DNA of 64,000 bases. Source: GCA-1730015 sp964550655. GTDB lineage: Bacteria; Pseudomonadota; Gammaproteobacteria; Granulosicoccales; Granulosicoccaceae. The DNA lies in assembly GCA_964550655.1 (NCBI GenBank), contig CAZKAQ010000005.1, positions 1-64,000 of the forward strand. Direction: 5' to 3'. Made by a program: the position numbers and the translations under genes. This document shows positions 9,170-19,111 of this stretch, piece after piece (positions within the stretch are counted from its first letter, which is position 1; the number at the start of each line of letters is the position of its first letter). Under the pieces are notes generated by a model that was given only the letters and a program-made list of their open reading frames with translations, was not told where the DNA came from and did not search any database.

Positions 9170-10480
9170 TTAATTCAAAGTTGCAGTAATTTTATAAATT
9201 TCACCTTCATCGGTAGTTGCATACAAAGCACTGTCTGGCCCCATTACAAGACCACGAAATCTCTTGGAAAAACCAAGTGGCATCTGGATAGCGCTCTTTA
9301 CTGCTAATCCATCATCAGCGATATCGTAAATGTCTATACGTGATCCGGGTGGAGTGTCGCCGAAAGCAATGCCCATGATGCCAGCCGTGAGACGCCCTTC
9401 ATAGATACCCCAATTGCTGCCTTTCAGGAAGGCGGCGGATCCGGTGCCTTGCGAGAGACCATTGTTGTTCCATGCAGCCGGCATGAGATCGTCAAAGCGA
9501 GTATCACTCATCGGCGTGTAGGCAGCACGAATGGCAGGATTCACAGCCTCCATTTGATTAGGCTCATAACCACAGTATTTATCAGGGCATTCAACTCTGC
9601 CGCCTCGTTTCTCTGCAGGATCCCAACCGGCATTGCCACCATTAACCAATGCGGTGATTTCATCGTTATGCCATGGACCGTGCTCTGCGGTAAACGCTCT
9701 GCCATCGCTTGGACGAAAATCTATACCTTGTACGTTTCTGTGACCGTATGTGTAGATACGCTTGTCAAAACCTTCAGGCGGGTTGTTGTCAGGATGTGCA
9801 TTTCCGTCTCCATCTATCCTTAGCACTTTACCGCAGAGCAATTCACCGTCCTGCGGACAAATTCCTCTGTGGCGATCGCCACCCGTGACCCAGAGGTAGC
9901 CCTCCGGTCCAATGCGTAACCTGCCACCATTATGGGCTCCGGGACCACCGAATGGCTGATCCGACTCAAAAGGCTTGTATTGAATATCTTTAACAATGTC
10001 TATGCGGTCAGAAACGCTCTTAAGATCTTCACTGACCGTAAATTTCATGACAATGTTGCCGTCACATTTTTCGAAGTTGGATTTACAGCCTTCACCGTAA
10101 TATTTGTCAGAGCTCGAATAAACGTACAGCGAGCGATTTTCAGCAAAGTTACTGTCTGCAACTACGCCTAACATGCCGGCCTGACCGTCGCAGAAAAGAT
10201 CACCTGCCGCATCGGCGAAGCCACTGGAATCTTTCATGCCATATAGTGCATTAACATCACCGGACCCTGTTCTTACTGAAAGGCCTTTACATTTTTCGGT
10301 GTAGAACATTGTTCCGTCAGACAGGAATGCCATGTCCCAGGGACTTTCAAGTCCTGACATAAACTCTGAAGATTCAATAGTTGGAACTTTCATGCCTTCG
10401 GCATAGGCATTGGGTAATAGACCAACAACTATTGCGACAGACGCGAAGATTGTTGACGTAGTGATACCTGGTTTTACCAT
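9170..10480 (-). CDS. PQQ-dependent aldose (glucose/sorbosone-type) dehydrogenase
   Basis: This 436-residue protein is a six-bladed propeller of the soluble glucose/sorbosone dehydrogenase family, which oxidises sugars in the periplasm with PQQ and passes electrons to a cytochrome. A signal peptide (residues 1-27, ending NAYAEG) precedes blade motifs such as ESPWDMAFLSDGTMFYTEK, GPGAHNGGRLRIGPEGYLW and VTGGDRHRG; AEHGPWHNDEI carries the usual catalytic and calcium-site region. It lies 35 bp downstream of a cytochrome c gene on the same strand, its probable electron acceptor. No PQQ synthesis genes are in the window. Confidence 0.88.
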   Translation of the reverse strand: MVKPGITTSTIFASVAIVVGLLPNAYAEGMKVPTIESSEFMSGLESPWDMAFLSDGTMFYTEKCKGLSVRTGSGDVNALYGMKDSSGFADAAGDLFCDGQAGMLGVVADSNFAENRSLYVYSSSDKYYGEGCKSNFEKCDGNIVMKFTVSEDLKSVSDRIDIVKDIQYKPFESDQPFGGPGAHNGGRLRIGPEGYLWVTGGDRHRGICPQDGELLCGKVLRIDGDGNAHPDNNPPEGFDKRIYTYGHRNVQGIDFRPSDGRAFTAEHGPWHNDEITALVNGGNAGWDPAEKRGGRVECPDKYCGYEPNQMEAVNPAIRAAYTPMSDTRFDDLMPAAWNNNGLSQGTGSAAFLKGSNWGIYEGRLTAGIMGIAFGDTPPGSRIDIYDIADDGLAVKSAIQMPLGFSKRFRGLVMGPDSALYATTDEGEIYKITATLN

Positions 10481-10515
10481 CTCTCATTCCTCCAAATGTA
10501 ATTTATAAAATATTG

Positions 10516-10908
10516 CTACTTGTATGTTGCGTCCTCTAAGTATGCCGCTAAATCTGTAATTTCTTCGTCTGATAATGGCTTTGCCATCATGATCATCAAT
10601 GAGGAGTTAGGACCGACCTTAATACCTTCCCTGTAAGCTTCCAGCTTTTCCTTCGTATACGAAATCTCGTTCCCGGAAACTTTGGGAAAACTCGCTGCTC
10701 CCTTACCTGCAGGTCCGTGACAGTTGATGCAGGTTTTGTTGTATCTCGCCTCACCTGCCTCTTTATCCCCGGTCAAAAGAATTTCTTCATTTAGAACGTT
10801 AGCTTCAGATGCTGACTCATCTTCAGAAGACTCATCACCACTGACAGCATAACTATAAAAACCGGAAAAGATTAAGAAAAGCAGTACTTTAGAGATTGTA
10901 TTGATCAT
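10516..10908 (-). CDS. Periplasmic c-type cytochrome
   Basis: The product is a 130-residue monohaem cytochrome c. It has a signal peptide (residues 1-24), an acidic serine-rich linker (DESSEDESASE), the haem motif KTCINCHG, and a likely axial methionine in SLMIMMAKPLSD near the C-terminus. Gene order and 35-bp spacing to the sugar dehydrogenase suggest a two-gene operon in which this protein takes electrons from the enzyme. The same two modules occur fused in one protein at 33876-35957. Confidence 0.9.
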   Translation of the reverse strand: MINTISKVLLFLIFSGFYSYAVSGDESSEDESASEANVLNEEILLTGDKEAGEARYNKTCINCHGPAGKGAASFPKVSGNEISYTKEKLEAYREGIKVGPNSSLMIMMAKPLSDEEITDLAAYLEDATYK

Positions 10909-11108
10909 AAATTTGCAACCACAAAAGATCCAGCCTACAAAATCAGCGCGAATTCAGTCTATATCACGCAGCAGCGAATTCATAGAGTTAAACAAGACTT
11001 TCAATCTCTCTGAGGAACCAATATTCGCGGTAAAATTATCAATCGCAGATTGCAAAAATAACTCAATAAGTTTTATATACTCCAGATCTACTTCAGGCAA
11101 AACTCAAT

Positions 11109-13154
11109 ATGAACGACGATCCGCTGCTGCAACCATTTCAGCTCAAACATCTGACGCTCAAAAACCGGATCATGACAACATCGCATGAGCCGGCTTATCC
11201 TGAAGACGGCATGCCCAAAGAACGGTATCGCGCCTATCACGAAGAACGCGCGAAGGCAGGTGTTGCGCTGGCGATGACAGCTGGTTCTGCTGCTGTATCC
11301 AAAGACAGTCCGCCAGTATTTAACAACGTACTTGCCTATTCAGATGAAGTTGTACCCTGGATTCAGAATTTAACTGACGCGTGCCATGAACACGGCTGTG
11401 CTGTCATGATCCAGTTGACCCACCTCGGGCGACGTACCACCTGGAATAAAGGCGATTGGTTGCCATCGGTATCCTCCTCAAAGCATCGGGAACCTGCGCA
11501 CAGAGCATTTCCCAAGCTAATAGAAGATTGGGACATAGACAGGATCATCAATGATTTCGCGGATGCTGCAGAACGAATGCAGGCAGGTGGCATGGACGGT
11601 ATAGAGCTGCAGGTGTACGGGCATCTGCTCGATCAATTCTGGTCACCGTTAAGCAACGATCTGACAGGGCCGTATGGTGCCGATACATTGGAAAATCGAA
11701 TGCGGTTCCCGCTGGATGTACTCTCAGCTATTCGTAAACGAGTAGGAACGGAATTTATTGTTGGCTTTAGATACACAGCAGATGAAGCCCAAAAAGGCGG
11801 CATCAGCGCTGCTGAAGGCATAGAGATATCAAAAAAACTCAGCGCAACCGGTCAGTTAGATTTTCTTAATGTGATACGTGGTCGCATTCATACTGACCCG
11901 GCCATGACCGACGTTATTCCGGTACAAGGTATGCGCAGTGCACCGCATCTGGACTTTGCCGGCGAAGTAAAGAAAGCGACCGGCATGCCAACATTCCATG
12001 CTTCCAGAATTCCGGATGTGGCAACAGCACGACACGCTATTAAAAGCGGCATACTGGATATGGTCGGTATGACACGTGCGCACATGGCTGATCCACACGT
12101 GGTGCGTAAAATCATGACTGGACGTGAATCTGATATCAGACCATGCGTTGGTGCCACCTATTGTCTCGATCGAATCTATCAGGGTGGCGAGGCCTTATGT
12201 ATACACAATGCAGCTACCGGTCGTGAGCTATCGATGCCACACGATATTCCAACAACCGATAACGTACGCAATGTAGTTATTGTTGGAGCGGGACCAGCAG
12301 GATTGGAAGCAGCCCGTGTTTGTGCTGAACGAGGCCATAAAATCACAGTTCTGGAAGCACAGGATCACGCTGGAGGCCAAATACACATCACAGCCCTTAA
12401 TCCAAGACGGCGCGAAATGATGTCAATCATTGACTGGCGTGTTGAACAATGTACAGCAAAGGGTGTTGTTTTTAAATTTAACACCTACGCAGACCTGAAC
12501 GATGTGGTTGCTCTTAAACCTGATGTTGTCATCATCGCTACTGGCGGCCAGCCCAATCTCGAGTTATTTGAAAGCAGGAAACAGATTGATCTCGTAGAAA
12601 CCAGCTGGGATATGATAACCGGTGATGCAAAGCCCGCTGAACACGTGCTCATTTACGATGAAAGCGGTGACCATCCAGGACTACAAGCGGCAGAAGTCGC
12701 TGCATCTGCGGGCTCCAAAGTCGAGATAATGACTCCGGATAGAGTATTCGCGCCAGATGTAATGGCAATGAACCTGACACCATATATGCGCAGCCTGCAA
12801 GATAAAGATGTTACGTTCACTGTGACACGTCGGCTGCTCGGCGTTGAACGTAAAGGCAATAAATTGCTCGCCACAATTGGAACAGATTATAGCGATCATA
12901 TCTATACTGTAGAATACGATCAGGTAGTGGTAAATTACGGCACCATGCCAATGGATGAGCTTTACCTCGCATTAAAGCCCATGAGCTCAAACGGAGGTGC
13001 TATCGATCATGAAGCACTAATAGAAGGCCGGGCACAGACTACTGTACGTAACTCGGACGGGAATTTTCAATTGTTTCGTATAGGCGATGCAGTCAGTGCA
13101 CGTAACACACATGCCGCCATTTACGATGCATTAAGACTGTCTAAAGATCTATAG
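11109..13154 (+). CDS. NADH:flavin oxidoreductase, old-yellow-enzyme plus FAD/NAD domain
   Basis: This 681-residue two-part flavoenzyme resembles trimethylamine dehydrogenase, dienoyl-CoA reductase and N-methylproline (stachydrine) demethylases. Residues 1 to about 370 form an FMN-binding TIM barrel (PFQLKHLTLKNRIMTTSHEP, with GMDGIELQVYGHLLDQFWSP at the substrate side). A cysteine cluster follows (RPCVGATYCLD and EALCIHN). Residues about 390-680 form the FAD/NAD Rossmann part (VVIVGAGPAGLEAARVCAERG). The cluster has three visible cysteines where the 4Fe-4S motif of the family normally has four (CxxC replaced by CVGATYC). The true substrate, possibly an N-methylated osmolyte, is a guess. Confidence 0.85.
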   Translation: MNDDPLLQPFQLKHLTLKNRIMTTSHEPAYPEDGMPKERYRAYHEERAKAGVALAMTAGSAAVSKDSPPVFNNVLAYSDEVVPWIQNLTDACHEHGCAVMIQLTHLGRRTTWNKGDWLPSVSSSKHREPAHRAFPKLIEDWDIDRIINDFADAAERMQAGGMDGIELQVYGHLLDQFWSPLSNDLTGPYGADTLENRMRFPLDVLSAIRKRVGTEFIVGFRYTADEAQKGGISAAEGIEISKKLSATGQLDFLNVIRGRIHTDPAMTDVIPVQGMRSAPHLDFAGEVKKATGMPTFHASRIPDVATARHAIKSGILDMVGMTRAHMADPHVVRKIMTGRESDIRPCVGATYCLDRIYQGGEALCIHNAATGRELSMPHDIPTTDNVRNVVIVGAGPAGLEAARVCAERGHKITVLEAQDHAGGQIHITALNPRRREMMSIIDWRVEQCTAKGVVFKFNTYADLNDVVALKPDVVIIATGGQPNLELFESRKQIDLVETSWDMITGDAKPAEHVLIYDESGDHPGLQAAEVAASAGSKVEIMTPDRVFAPDVMAMNLTPYMRSLQDKDVTFTVTRRLLGVERKGNKLLATIGTDYSDHIYTVEYDQVVVNYGTMPMDELYLALKPMSSNGGAIDHEALIEGRAQTTVRNSDGNFQLFRIGDAVSARNTHAAIYDALRLSKDL

Positions 13155-13165
13155 GAGTGTATTAA

Positions 13166-15592
13166 TCAAGCGGCCTTTTTAGTCACAACTGTTGCCAGTT
13201 GATCAATACTCGCAATAACATCAGCGACATCTTCTGTTTTCACAGGTTTTGAATAATAGTAGCCCTGGGCAACACTAATGCCCAGCCTGCGAACTTCAGC
13301 CAACTGCTGCTCTGTCTCGATTCCTTCTGCGACGGTCTCCAGACCATAGATTTCAGCAATTGAGGCAATTGTGGCTGTAATAGATTTGCTGCTAACAGAT
13401 TCATCGTCGATTCTGCTGATAAACGATCGATCAATCTTAAGGGTATCAAGAGGCAATGCCTGTAGCTGGTTAAGTGAAGAATAACCAGTACCGAAATCGT
13501 CCAACGCGATTTTTATACCATGATTTTTAAGGGTGGTAAGACTGTCCACAATCCATTCGATATCGGACATCACAACACTTTCAGTGATCTCCAATTCCAG
13601 AAAGCGTGCGGGTAGATTATAACGTTCGATCGCGTTAAATACATTATCAACAAACTCTACCTGGGTAATTTGATGGACCGACACATTAACAGCAACTCTG
13701 ATAGCGAGATTCTCGGTATTATTCCATACGGCTGCCTGTCGACATGCTTCGTTCAATACCCAGTTACCCAGATTTGGCATTAGCCCACATTCTTCGGCTA
13801 CGCCTACAAATTCGATTGGTGAAACCAGACCTCTTTCCGGGTGGTTCCAGCGTATAAGTGCCTCAACAGAGAACACTTCGTCATGCAGTAAGCTAATTTG
13901 AGGCTGGTAGTAGAGTTCCAGTTCATTATTCTCTATTGCGTACGGCAGATCTCTTTCAATAGTTGTTCGCTGCTCAAATTGTTCTGCAACGTTTCTATCG
14001 AACGATGTGATCGATTTCTTTCCTGACTGCTTTGCGCTATACATTGCGAAGTCAGAGGTCTTTTGTAACTCCACAACAGTGTCGGCATCATCAGGATATA
14101 TACTGTAGCCAATACTGGTATCAACCTCAGCTATAGTATCTTCAAGAATAAACGGTGCCGTAAAGGCTTCTTTCAGTTCACATGCAAGCTGATAGAGTTC
14201 GTCTTTTTTGTCAAACTTATAGGTAATTGCGAATTCGTCACCACCCATGCGCGCTATTATTTTACCGTCATTTGTAACATTCCGCAGCCTGTCACTCACT
14301 TGCCTGAGAAGCTGATCTCCCGCAATGTGTCCCAACGTATCATTGATGGCTTTAAAACCATTAAGATCCAATGTCATCAAAACTAATTTTTCATTTCGGG
14401 CAGTGTTTGTTTTTTTGAATAAATCTTCGAGCTCATCCTGAAAATAACGTCTGTTAGGAAGATCCGTTAATTGATCGTAGTCAGCCTGATGCTGCACTCT
14501 TCTCGCTATCTTGTATGTGACATACCCCATAATCAGGCAGAAAAGAACGATGAGTAAGCTGGAAAATAAGTTTATTCTGGCTCTTGCACGGATAGACTCT
14601 GCGGTAGATATTGTATTTTTAAGCGAAGCATCAACTAAATTCGCTACCTGATCTTTAGTATGCAATGATAAATTATTCCAACGGGCAATACTGTCTGCGA
14701 CATTAGTCTGATCATATTTCGTCAATAATATTTGATCAACGTTGTGTCGAAAAACATTATGATACTGATTACTCATGTTGACCGCTTCTTCCCTGGACAC
14801 GCCTTCGTTCACATTCTGCTGAGAAATATCTATCAGGTAAGTTAACGCCTGCTGGGCTCGTTCATGCTGCTGAACAATTCTCAGCTCCATATTTTCCTTA
14901 TTGATTTTCTCTGCAGATGAATTCTGTATTTTAAGCAGATAACCTTCCAGCAGAGTGCTTATTTGATTTATCGAATCGCTCAATTCCCAAATGACATTCT
15001 TTTTGTCATGTGCCGTGAGAACATCAATATATTCTTTATCAGGAAGACCATGATTACCCTTGCGTATTTCATTTACCGATCTGATGAGATTTGAATAAGC
15101 ATCGAAAAGTTTCATTCGAATACTTTCATCACGAGCATCAAAAGGCAAATATACTTGTCGGATCAATATCGAGCTCGTGATAGACATTCTCTTAAGGCTA
15201 TCGTCATAGTCCTTAATGAGAGCCGCCAGTGATCCGCTTCCGTAGCGATTATGGAGTGAATTAGAACCATCGGTATCTGACAGCAGTAAATCAGAGCGAA
15301 CCTGATTGAAAAGTGTCCTGGTGTTTTGGGAGAGATTTGAAAGTTCAGTACGACCGTCAGTAAATTGTTTTGATTCAATCAGAATCCGTTGCACAGCACT
15401 TCTTTGCTGGTCCAGTGTTTTTGAGATTTCAAACAACGTTTTTTCAGGAGCAACAGAACGTTGCAGACTCAGTGCACCTGAGAAATGTGTGAGTGCATCA
15501 GACAAGTAGTGACTTCCAAGCCAGAACACCATGCCTGAAAATATAAAACTGACGAATATAAGATTTTTACTGCTTTTTGAGATGTTTATCAT
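13166..15592 (-). CDS. Membrane GGDEF-EAL cyclic-di-GMP regulator
   Basis: This 808-residue inner-membrane protein controls the second messenger c-di-GMP. Two membrane segments (about residues 9-31 and 340-362) bracket a roughly 300-residue periplasmic helical sensor. The diguanylate cyclase domain (about 375-535) keeps RMGGDEFAI, and the phosphodiesterase domain (about 550-800) keeps VEALIRWNHPERG and ALDDFGTGYSSL. Both active-site signatures are intact, so either or both activities are possible. It converges with the flavin oxidoreductase gene with only 11 bp between. No ligand can be read from the sensor. Confidence 0.93.
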   Translation of the reverse strand: MINISKSSKNLIFVSFIFSGMVFWLGSHYLSDALTHFSGALSLQRSVAPEKTLFEISKTLDQQRSAVQRILIESKQFTDGRTELSNLSQNTRTLFNQVRSDLLLSDTDGSNSLHNRYGSGSLAALIKDYDDSLKRMSITSSILIRQVYLPFDARDESIRMKLFDAYSNLIRSVNEIRKGNHGLPDKEYIDVLTAHDKKNVIWELSDSINQISTLLEGYLLKIQNSSAEKINKENMELRIVQQHERAQQALTYLIDISQQNVNEGVSREEAVNMSNQYHNVFRHNVDQILLTKYDQTNVADSIARWNNLSLHTKDQVANLVDASLKNTISTAESIRARARINLFSSLLIVLFCLIMGYVTYKIARRVQHQADYDQLTDLPNRRYFQDELEDLFKKTNTARNEKLVLMTLDLNGFKAINDTLGHIAGDQLLRQVSDRLRNVTNDGKIIARMGGDEFAITYKFDKKDELYQLACELKEAFTAPFILEDTIAEVDTSIGYSIYPDDADTVVELQKTSDFAMYSAKQSGKKSITSFDRNVAEQFEQRTTIERDLPYAIENNELELYYQPQISLLHDEVFSVEALIRWNHPERGLVSPIEFVGVAEECGLMPNLGNWVLNEACRQAAVWNNTENLAIRVAVNVSVHQITQVEFVDNVFNAIERYNLPARFLELEITESVVMSDIEWIVDSLTTLKNHGIKIALDDFGTGYSSLNQLQALPLDTLKIDRSFISRIDDESVSSKSITATIASIAEIYGLETVAEGIETEQQLAEVRRLGISVAQGYYYSKPVKTEDVADVIASIDQLATVVTKKAA

Positions 15593-16380
15593 TTTTTATT
15601 ATCGTATATTAGATCAAATCCTCACTACATCTCTAACAACTGGTGTATTGCGATGACCCGATTTTCGAAACTTTAACAACTGTGTATCTCTGTCCTTTTA
15701 ATCTTTTCTGTCCTTTTATTCTCTTATGGGCAGCTGCAGTATTTGCTTTACATATCTCTGAGTCATGAGAAAGAACTGCAGCTAAATATGAGCAATTGCC
15801 AGCATCAACCCCGAAGTTTCTAAATGACTCCGTATCGATCAACCGCAATAAAGGCCGGTTTTATAAACATAATTGCTTTTTCCGGCGTATACGATCAAAC
15901 CGAGCGACTTACTCTCCAGGGCCAAATCACTCGCAAAATGCCATGGAATTCACAAAATCGCGCAAGTGTTATCTTACGTCTCTATATTCAGTCTGCAGCA
16001 ACACCATGACAATTTAGAATTCTTCATTTCTCAGGACCGTCGGGCAAGCCACACAAATTCGCCTTTTTAGTCAGACAGAAATTGGAGATCTGTACACCGG
16101 GGATGTTAGTCGTGCCTGAATTTCCATTGCCACGGAATGCCTGTTTGTACAAGAAATTCTTGTCAGGCTCCTCTGTTTTGTATCGACCGGGAAATAAATG
16201 CTAACCTGCACGCTTGGCCTGTCTGATCGAGCGGTGGAAAAAAATGGCACAAGAGCGTCACTGCAGTGAAATCTGAATAGACGCGAAGCAATGCCTGATC
16301 CCCCGATTGGGGGATGCGACCGTGAGGAATTTCAGCTAAGTGTATAACCTAAGCTAACACTCTCAAGAAGTAGGCAGTAG
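15593..16380. other. Long intergenic region with one GC-rich hairpin
   Basis: The two flanking genes diverge. Short frames here lack ribosome-binding sites and overlap one another, so I call no gene. A hairpin ATCCCCC-gatt-GGGGGAT lies at about 16300-16317, some 65 bp before the LuxR gene, without a T-run; it could sit in that gene's leader. Confidence 0.45.
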
Positions 16381-17526
16381 ATGCACGACAAGCAGTCAAC
16401 AGCTCTCATTTCAATCTACGACGCTGCGAACGACTCACAGGGGTGGGGAAACTCACTTGACGCGTGCGTTGACTACGTTCGTGCACATAGCGCAAATATT
16501 ATGTTTCAGGAAAACGACATCAACTCCCGATGGCGTTATTCTCTGGGCAGTGAATTTTGGCGCAACTGCTCACCGGAAAACATGGCAACCAGTATTGCGA
16601 TGTTTGAAAAGTATGACACCGCTGCCTGGAAATTCGTCCATAAACACAAAAAACAAACCTTACTTGCTGATACAGACTTCTGGAAAGATCTAAGCGAAAT
16701 CGATGAGCGAGAAGACTATAAGTTTTTTCGAAATCAGATGGGTTTTCTGCGTAAGGTGGGTTGCACCCTGAATGACAATCTTTGCTGGACCGACAACATT
16801 GCTTTCCAGTTTCCGGCGCACATGAAAGTCGTACCGATCGAAAGCATGCAGAGAATGCAAAGCCTGCTTCCTCATGCCGCAAAGTCTATAGAGCTTTGGC
16901 GCACCTTTTCTATTCTAAAATCCCAATACAAAGCAGTTTTGTCAGCACTGGATCATGTCCGCGTGGGGCTTTGTATCGCAGAGCCCGGTGGTAGAATCAT
17001 TGTCAGTAATGATGAAGCTAATAGAATATTTGATCTTGGCAGTTCAATTCGTCTGGGTAAAGACAGGTTGATACACTGCAAATCATCCGTGGTACGGAAT
17101 TCAATCCAGCAATCAATAGAAAAAAGTTGTGCTACATCATCCGGACAGGCGTCTTCAGCGGAAACTTTCCAGGTTATCGGTGAAAACCCCGACAAACAAA
17201 TAGCTGTTGAGGTAGCGCCACTGAGGGATTCCGGAGCTGAGATCTCCAGCCACTTTAACGGGGCACTGCTTACGCTAATTGATTTCTCTTCCGACCTTGA
17301 TATTGACTGCGCCAGAGTCGCAAAAGCATACAAGCTCACCTCTAAAGAAGCGGAAGTTTGTCAATTGCTGGTCAAAGGAACATCTGTGGTTGATATTGCT
17401 GATATCAGAAACGTAAAGCCCGAGACTATCAAAACCCAGCTCAAGTCGATATATCGTAAAACAGGTGCTGGTGGTCGGATAAAACTAACCAGACTTGCGT
17501 TAAAGAGTAGCCCGCCGGTTAACTGA
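16381..17526 (+). CDS. LuxR-family transcriptional regulator
   Basis: The 381-residue protein is a DNA-binding regulator with a C-terminal LuxR/FixJ helix-turn-helix (about residues 315-378: YKLTSKEAEVCQLLVKGTS and VKPETIKTQLKSIYRKTG). The N-terminal 300 residues form a sensory region containing a PAS-like segment (about 195-300). No phosphoacceptor receiver or autoinducer-binding signature is recognisable. A truncated relative lies at 4255-4479, so this regulator type has been duplicated in the genome. The ligand and target genes are unknown. Confidence 0.87.
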   Translation: MHDKQSTALISIYDAANDSQGWGNSLDACVDYVRAHSANIMFQENDINSRWRYSLGSEFWRNCSPENMATSIAMFEKYDTAAWKFVHKHKKQTLLADTDFWKDLSEIDEREDYKFFRNQMGFLRKVGCTLNDNLCWTDNIAFQFPAHMKVVPIESMQRMQSLLPHAAKSIELWRTFSILKSQYKAVLSALDHVRVGLCIAEPGGRIIVSNDEANRIFDLGSSIRLGKDRLIHCKSSVVRNSIQQSIEKSCATSSGQASSAETFQVIGENPDKQIAVEVAPLRDSGAEISSHFNGALLTLIDFSSDLDIDCARVAKAYKLTSKEAEVCQLLVKGTSVVDIADIRNVKPETIKTQLKSIYRKTGAGGRIKLTRLALKSSPPVN

Positions 17527-17832
17527 TTTTATTCAGTTACCATGGGAATCAACGCATTACGAGTAAACCTCACGTTGACTGTGTGTTTATAAACAGCGCC
17601 CATCCGTGGGACAAACTACGCCAGCTTGAGTACCTCACAAACCATTTCACTCGCACACAGTGTGACAACATGAGCCAGAAGAATCATCACCATTTTGTGG
17701 TATAGGCGATGATCCACCTGGCATTTTACAAAATAATTGACCATAGAAATAAACAAGTGATCTGCATGCTTAAGCCAGCCAATACCCTTATTTTTATGGC
17801 AAAGTAATTGAAAAATGCATCATAGGAACGAA

Positions 17833-18210
17833 ATGAGTTTTTTCTCAGACCAACAGGCTTACTTTGACGAAGTTTGGAATTTTGTCCGGCGGGTACCATT
17901 TGGCACGGTAGTTACCTATGGGCAGATTGCACAGTCGCTCCCGCAGCCAAAGTACTTTGTCTTAAATGAGCCATCAGTTTCAGTCGCAAGACTGGTTGGA
18001 AGTGCCATGGCGCGCTGCCCTGCAGATGTGCCGTGGCACCGTGTAATTAATGCTCAAGGCAAGGTGAGCAACAGGGCCAATGCAAGCGAGCAGGTGAAGC
18101 TACTTGAGACTGAGGGTTTACATTTTGTTCAAGGCAGGATTGATCTGGAACAATATCAGTGGCTTGGCCATAACGGGACGCCTAAACCGAGACAACACCA
18201 GTTGTTCTAA
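17833..18210 (+). CDS. Alkyltransferase-like DNA repair protein (ATL)
   Basis: The 125-residue product matches the DNA-binding domain of O6-alkylguanine-DNA alkyltransferase. The reactive cysteine of PCHRV is replaced by tryptophan (PWHRVINAQGKVS, W68), which defines ATL proteins. These bind O6-alkylguanine and recruit nucleotide excision repair rather than removing the alkyl group. Other family marks are VPFGTVVTYGQIA and VGSAMARCP. I chose ATG 17833, preceded by AGGA at 17824-17827; an upstream ATG at 17815 would add six residues. Confidence 0.9.
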   Translation: MSFFSDQQAYFDEVWNFVRRVPFGTVVTYGQIAQSLPQPKYFVLNEPSVSVARLVGSAMARCPADVPWHRVINAQGKVSNRANASEQVKLLETEGLHFVQGRIDLEQYQWLGHNGTPKPRQHQLF

Positions 18211-18351
18211 GACAACACCAGTGTTTCCGGGTATTGCCGGTGCTTCATTTAATCCGCTTTACAGCACGCTAAGCCAACCCCCTTGTACTGAGAAGGGTTC
18301 GGCTAATACCGGACTGCCAAGTCTGGCGTTCTTCAATTGGGAACGAAGAAC

Positions 18352-18402
18352 AAAAAAAGGAAAGGGCCTTTGATCACCAGTATTTGTGAAAAAGACCCTT
18401 CC
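18352..18402 (-). terminator. Terminator of the CNPCNPC peptide gene
   Basis: On the minus strand, GGAAGGGTCTTT pairs with AAAGGCCCTTTCC across a loop of about 19 bases and is followed by a run of seven T. It lies about 35 bp past the stop codon at 18438. Confidence 0.75.
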
Positions 18403-18437
18403 TTCCTGAACTGTTGTAATAGTACAGCGTGATCAGT

Positions 18438-18704
18438 TTAGCTTGCAGCGCAAGGGTTGCACGGATTGCAAGGGTTTTTGCAAGCAGCAACGGCTTTAAC
18501 AGCACAAGGGTTGCATGGATTGCATGCGTCATCAACGCCTGCGATGCATTCTTCAATAGATTTCTTTGCTGCACACGGGTTGCAAGGATTGCAAGCCGCG
18601 CGAACTACACCAGTGCTACCAGCAGCTACAAGAGACACAGCTGCAGCAAGAGCCAAAGGGTTAAGACGCTTAGTTTCGTTGTTTTTCATGTTTGTTTTAC
18701 TCAT
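18438..18704 (-). CDS. Exported cysteine-rich CNPCNPC repeat peptide
   Basis: The product is an 88-residue protein with a signal peptide (LNPLALAAAVSLVAAGSTG, cleavage near VVRA) and a mature part of about 50 residues. The mature part holds 11 cysteines, arranged as ACNPCNPCA, IEEC, ACNPCNPCA and CKNPCNPCNPCAAS. The heptad CNPCNPC appears three times with Ala/Lys spacers. Such cysteine spacing would suit binding of soft metals (Cu, Zn, Cd) or multiple disulfides; the function is not known to me. No modification enzyme sits next to it. It has its own terminator. I chose the ATG at 18704; an in-frame ATG at 18689 is also possible, and neither has a strong ribosome-binding site. Confidence 0.75.
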   Translation of the reverse strand: MSKTNMKNNETKRLNPLALAAAVSLVAAGSTGVVRAACNPCNPCAAKKSIEECIAGVDDACNPCNPCAVKAVAACKNPCNPCNPCAAS

Positions 18705-18719
18705 ATTTAAGTTGTGCAA

Positions 18720-19111
18720 TAAATTAAAAGTGACTATTTCACGTGGTAAAGCGCCGTCACCGCGCTATGTGTATTGCCGTCCAGAGCGAAAGCAAAGGAT
18801 AATCCGACCTCACAAAATAATGACATTGCAGTTTCACCGAAGTTCAACTGCCGTTTCAAAATGTCGCAAATACCTATCCCGAGATGCTGCCATAACTTCC
18901 GAACTAAAAAGCAGACCGTTTAGTTGTAAAAGTCAAAGCTCAGAAAACGAATTCTTCACCGCTTGACCCCACAACTAAGAAAGCTTCGGTCGTGGACGTA
19001 CCATTACACAAAATGCATGAACAACTTATCACCAAAAATTAACTTCTGCGACAAGAGCTTTCTACCACTAACTATGCTGTATCAGAATTGAACCATACCG
19101 TTACATCAAAC
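18720..19111. other. Intergenic region, no gene seen
   Basis: This is the upstream region of the CNPCNPC gene. A plus-strand frame across 18457-18966 is mostly the antisense of that gene and is not believable. Confidence 0.4.

Noticed and set aside
18457..18966. 169-codon plus-strand frame
   Set aside because: It is largely the antisense of the CNPCNPC gene, has no ribosome-binding site, and the minus-strand frame has a signal peptide, regular cysteines and a terminator.
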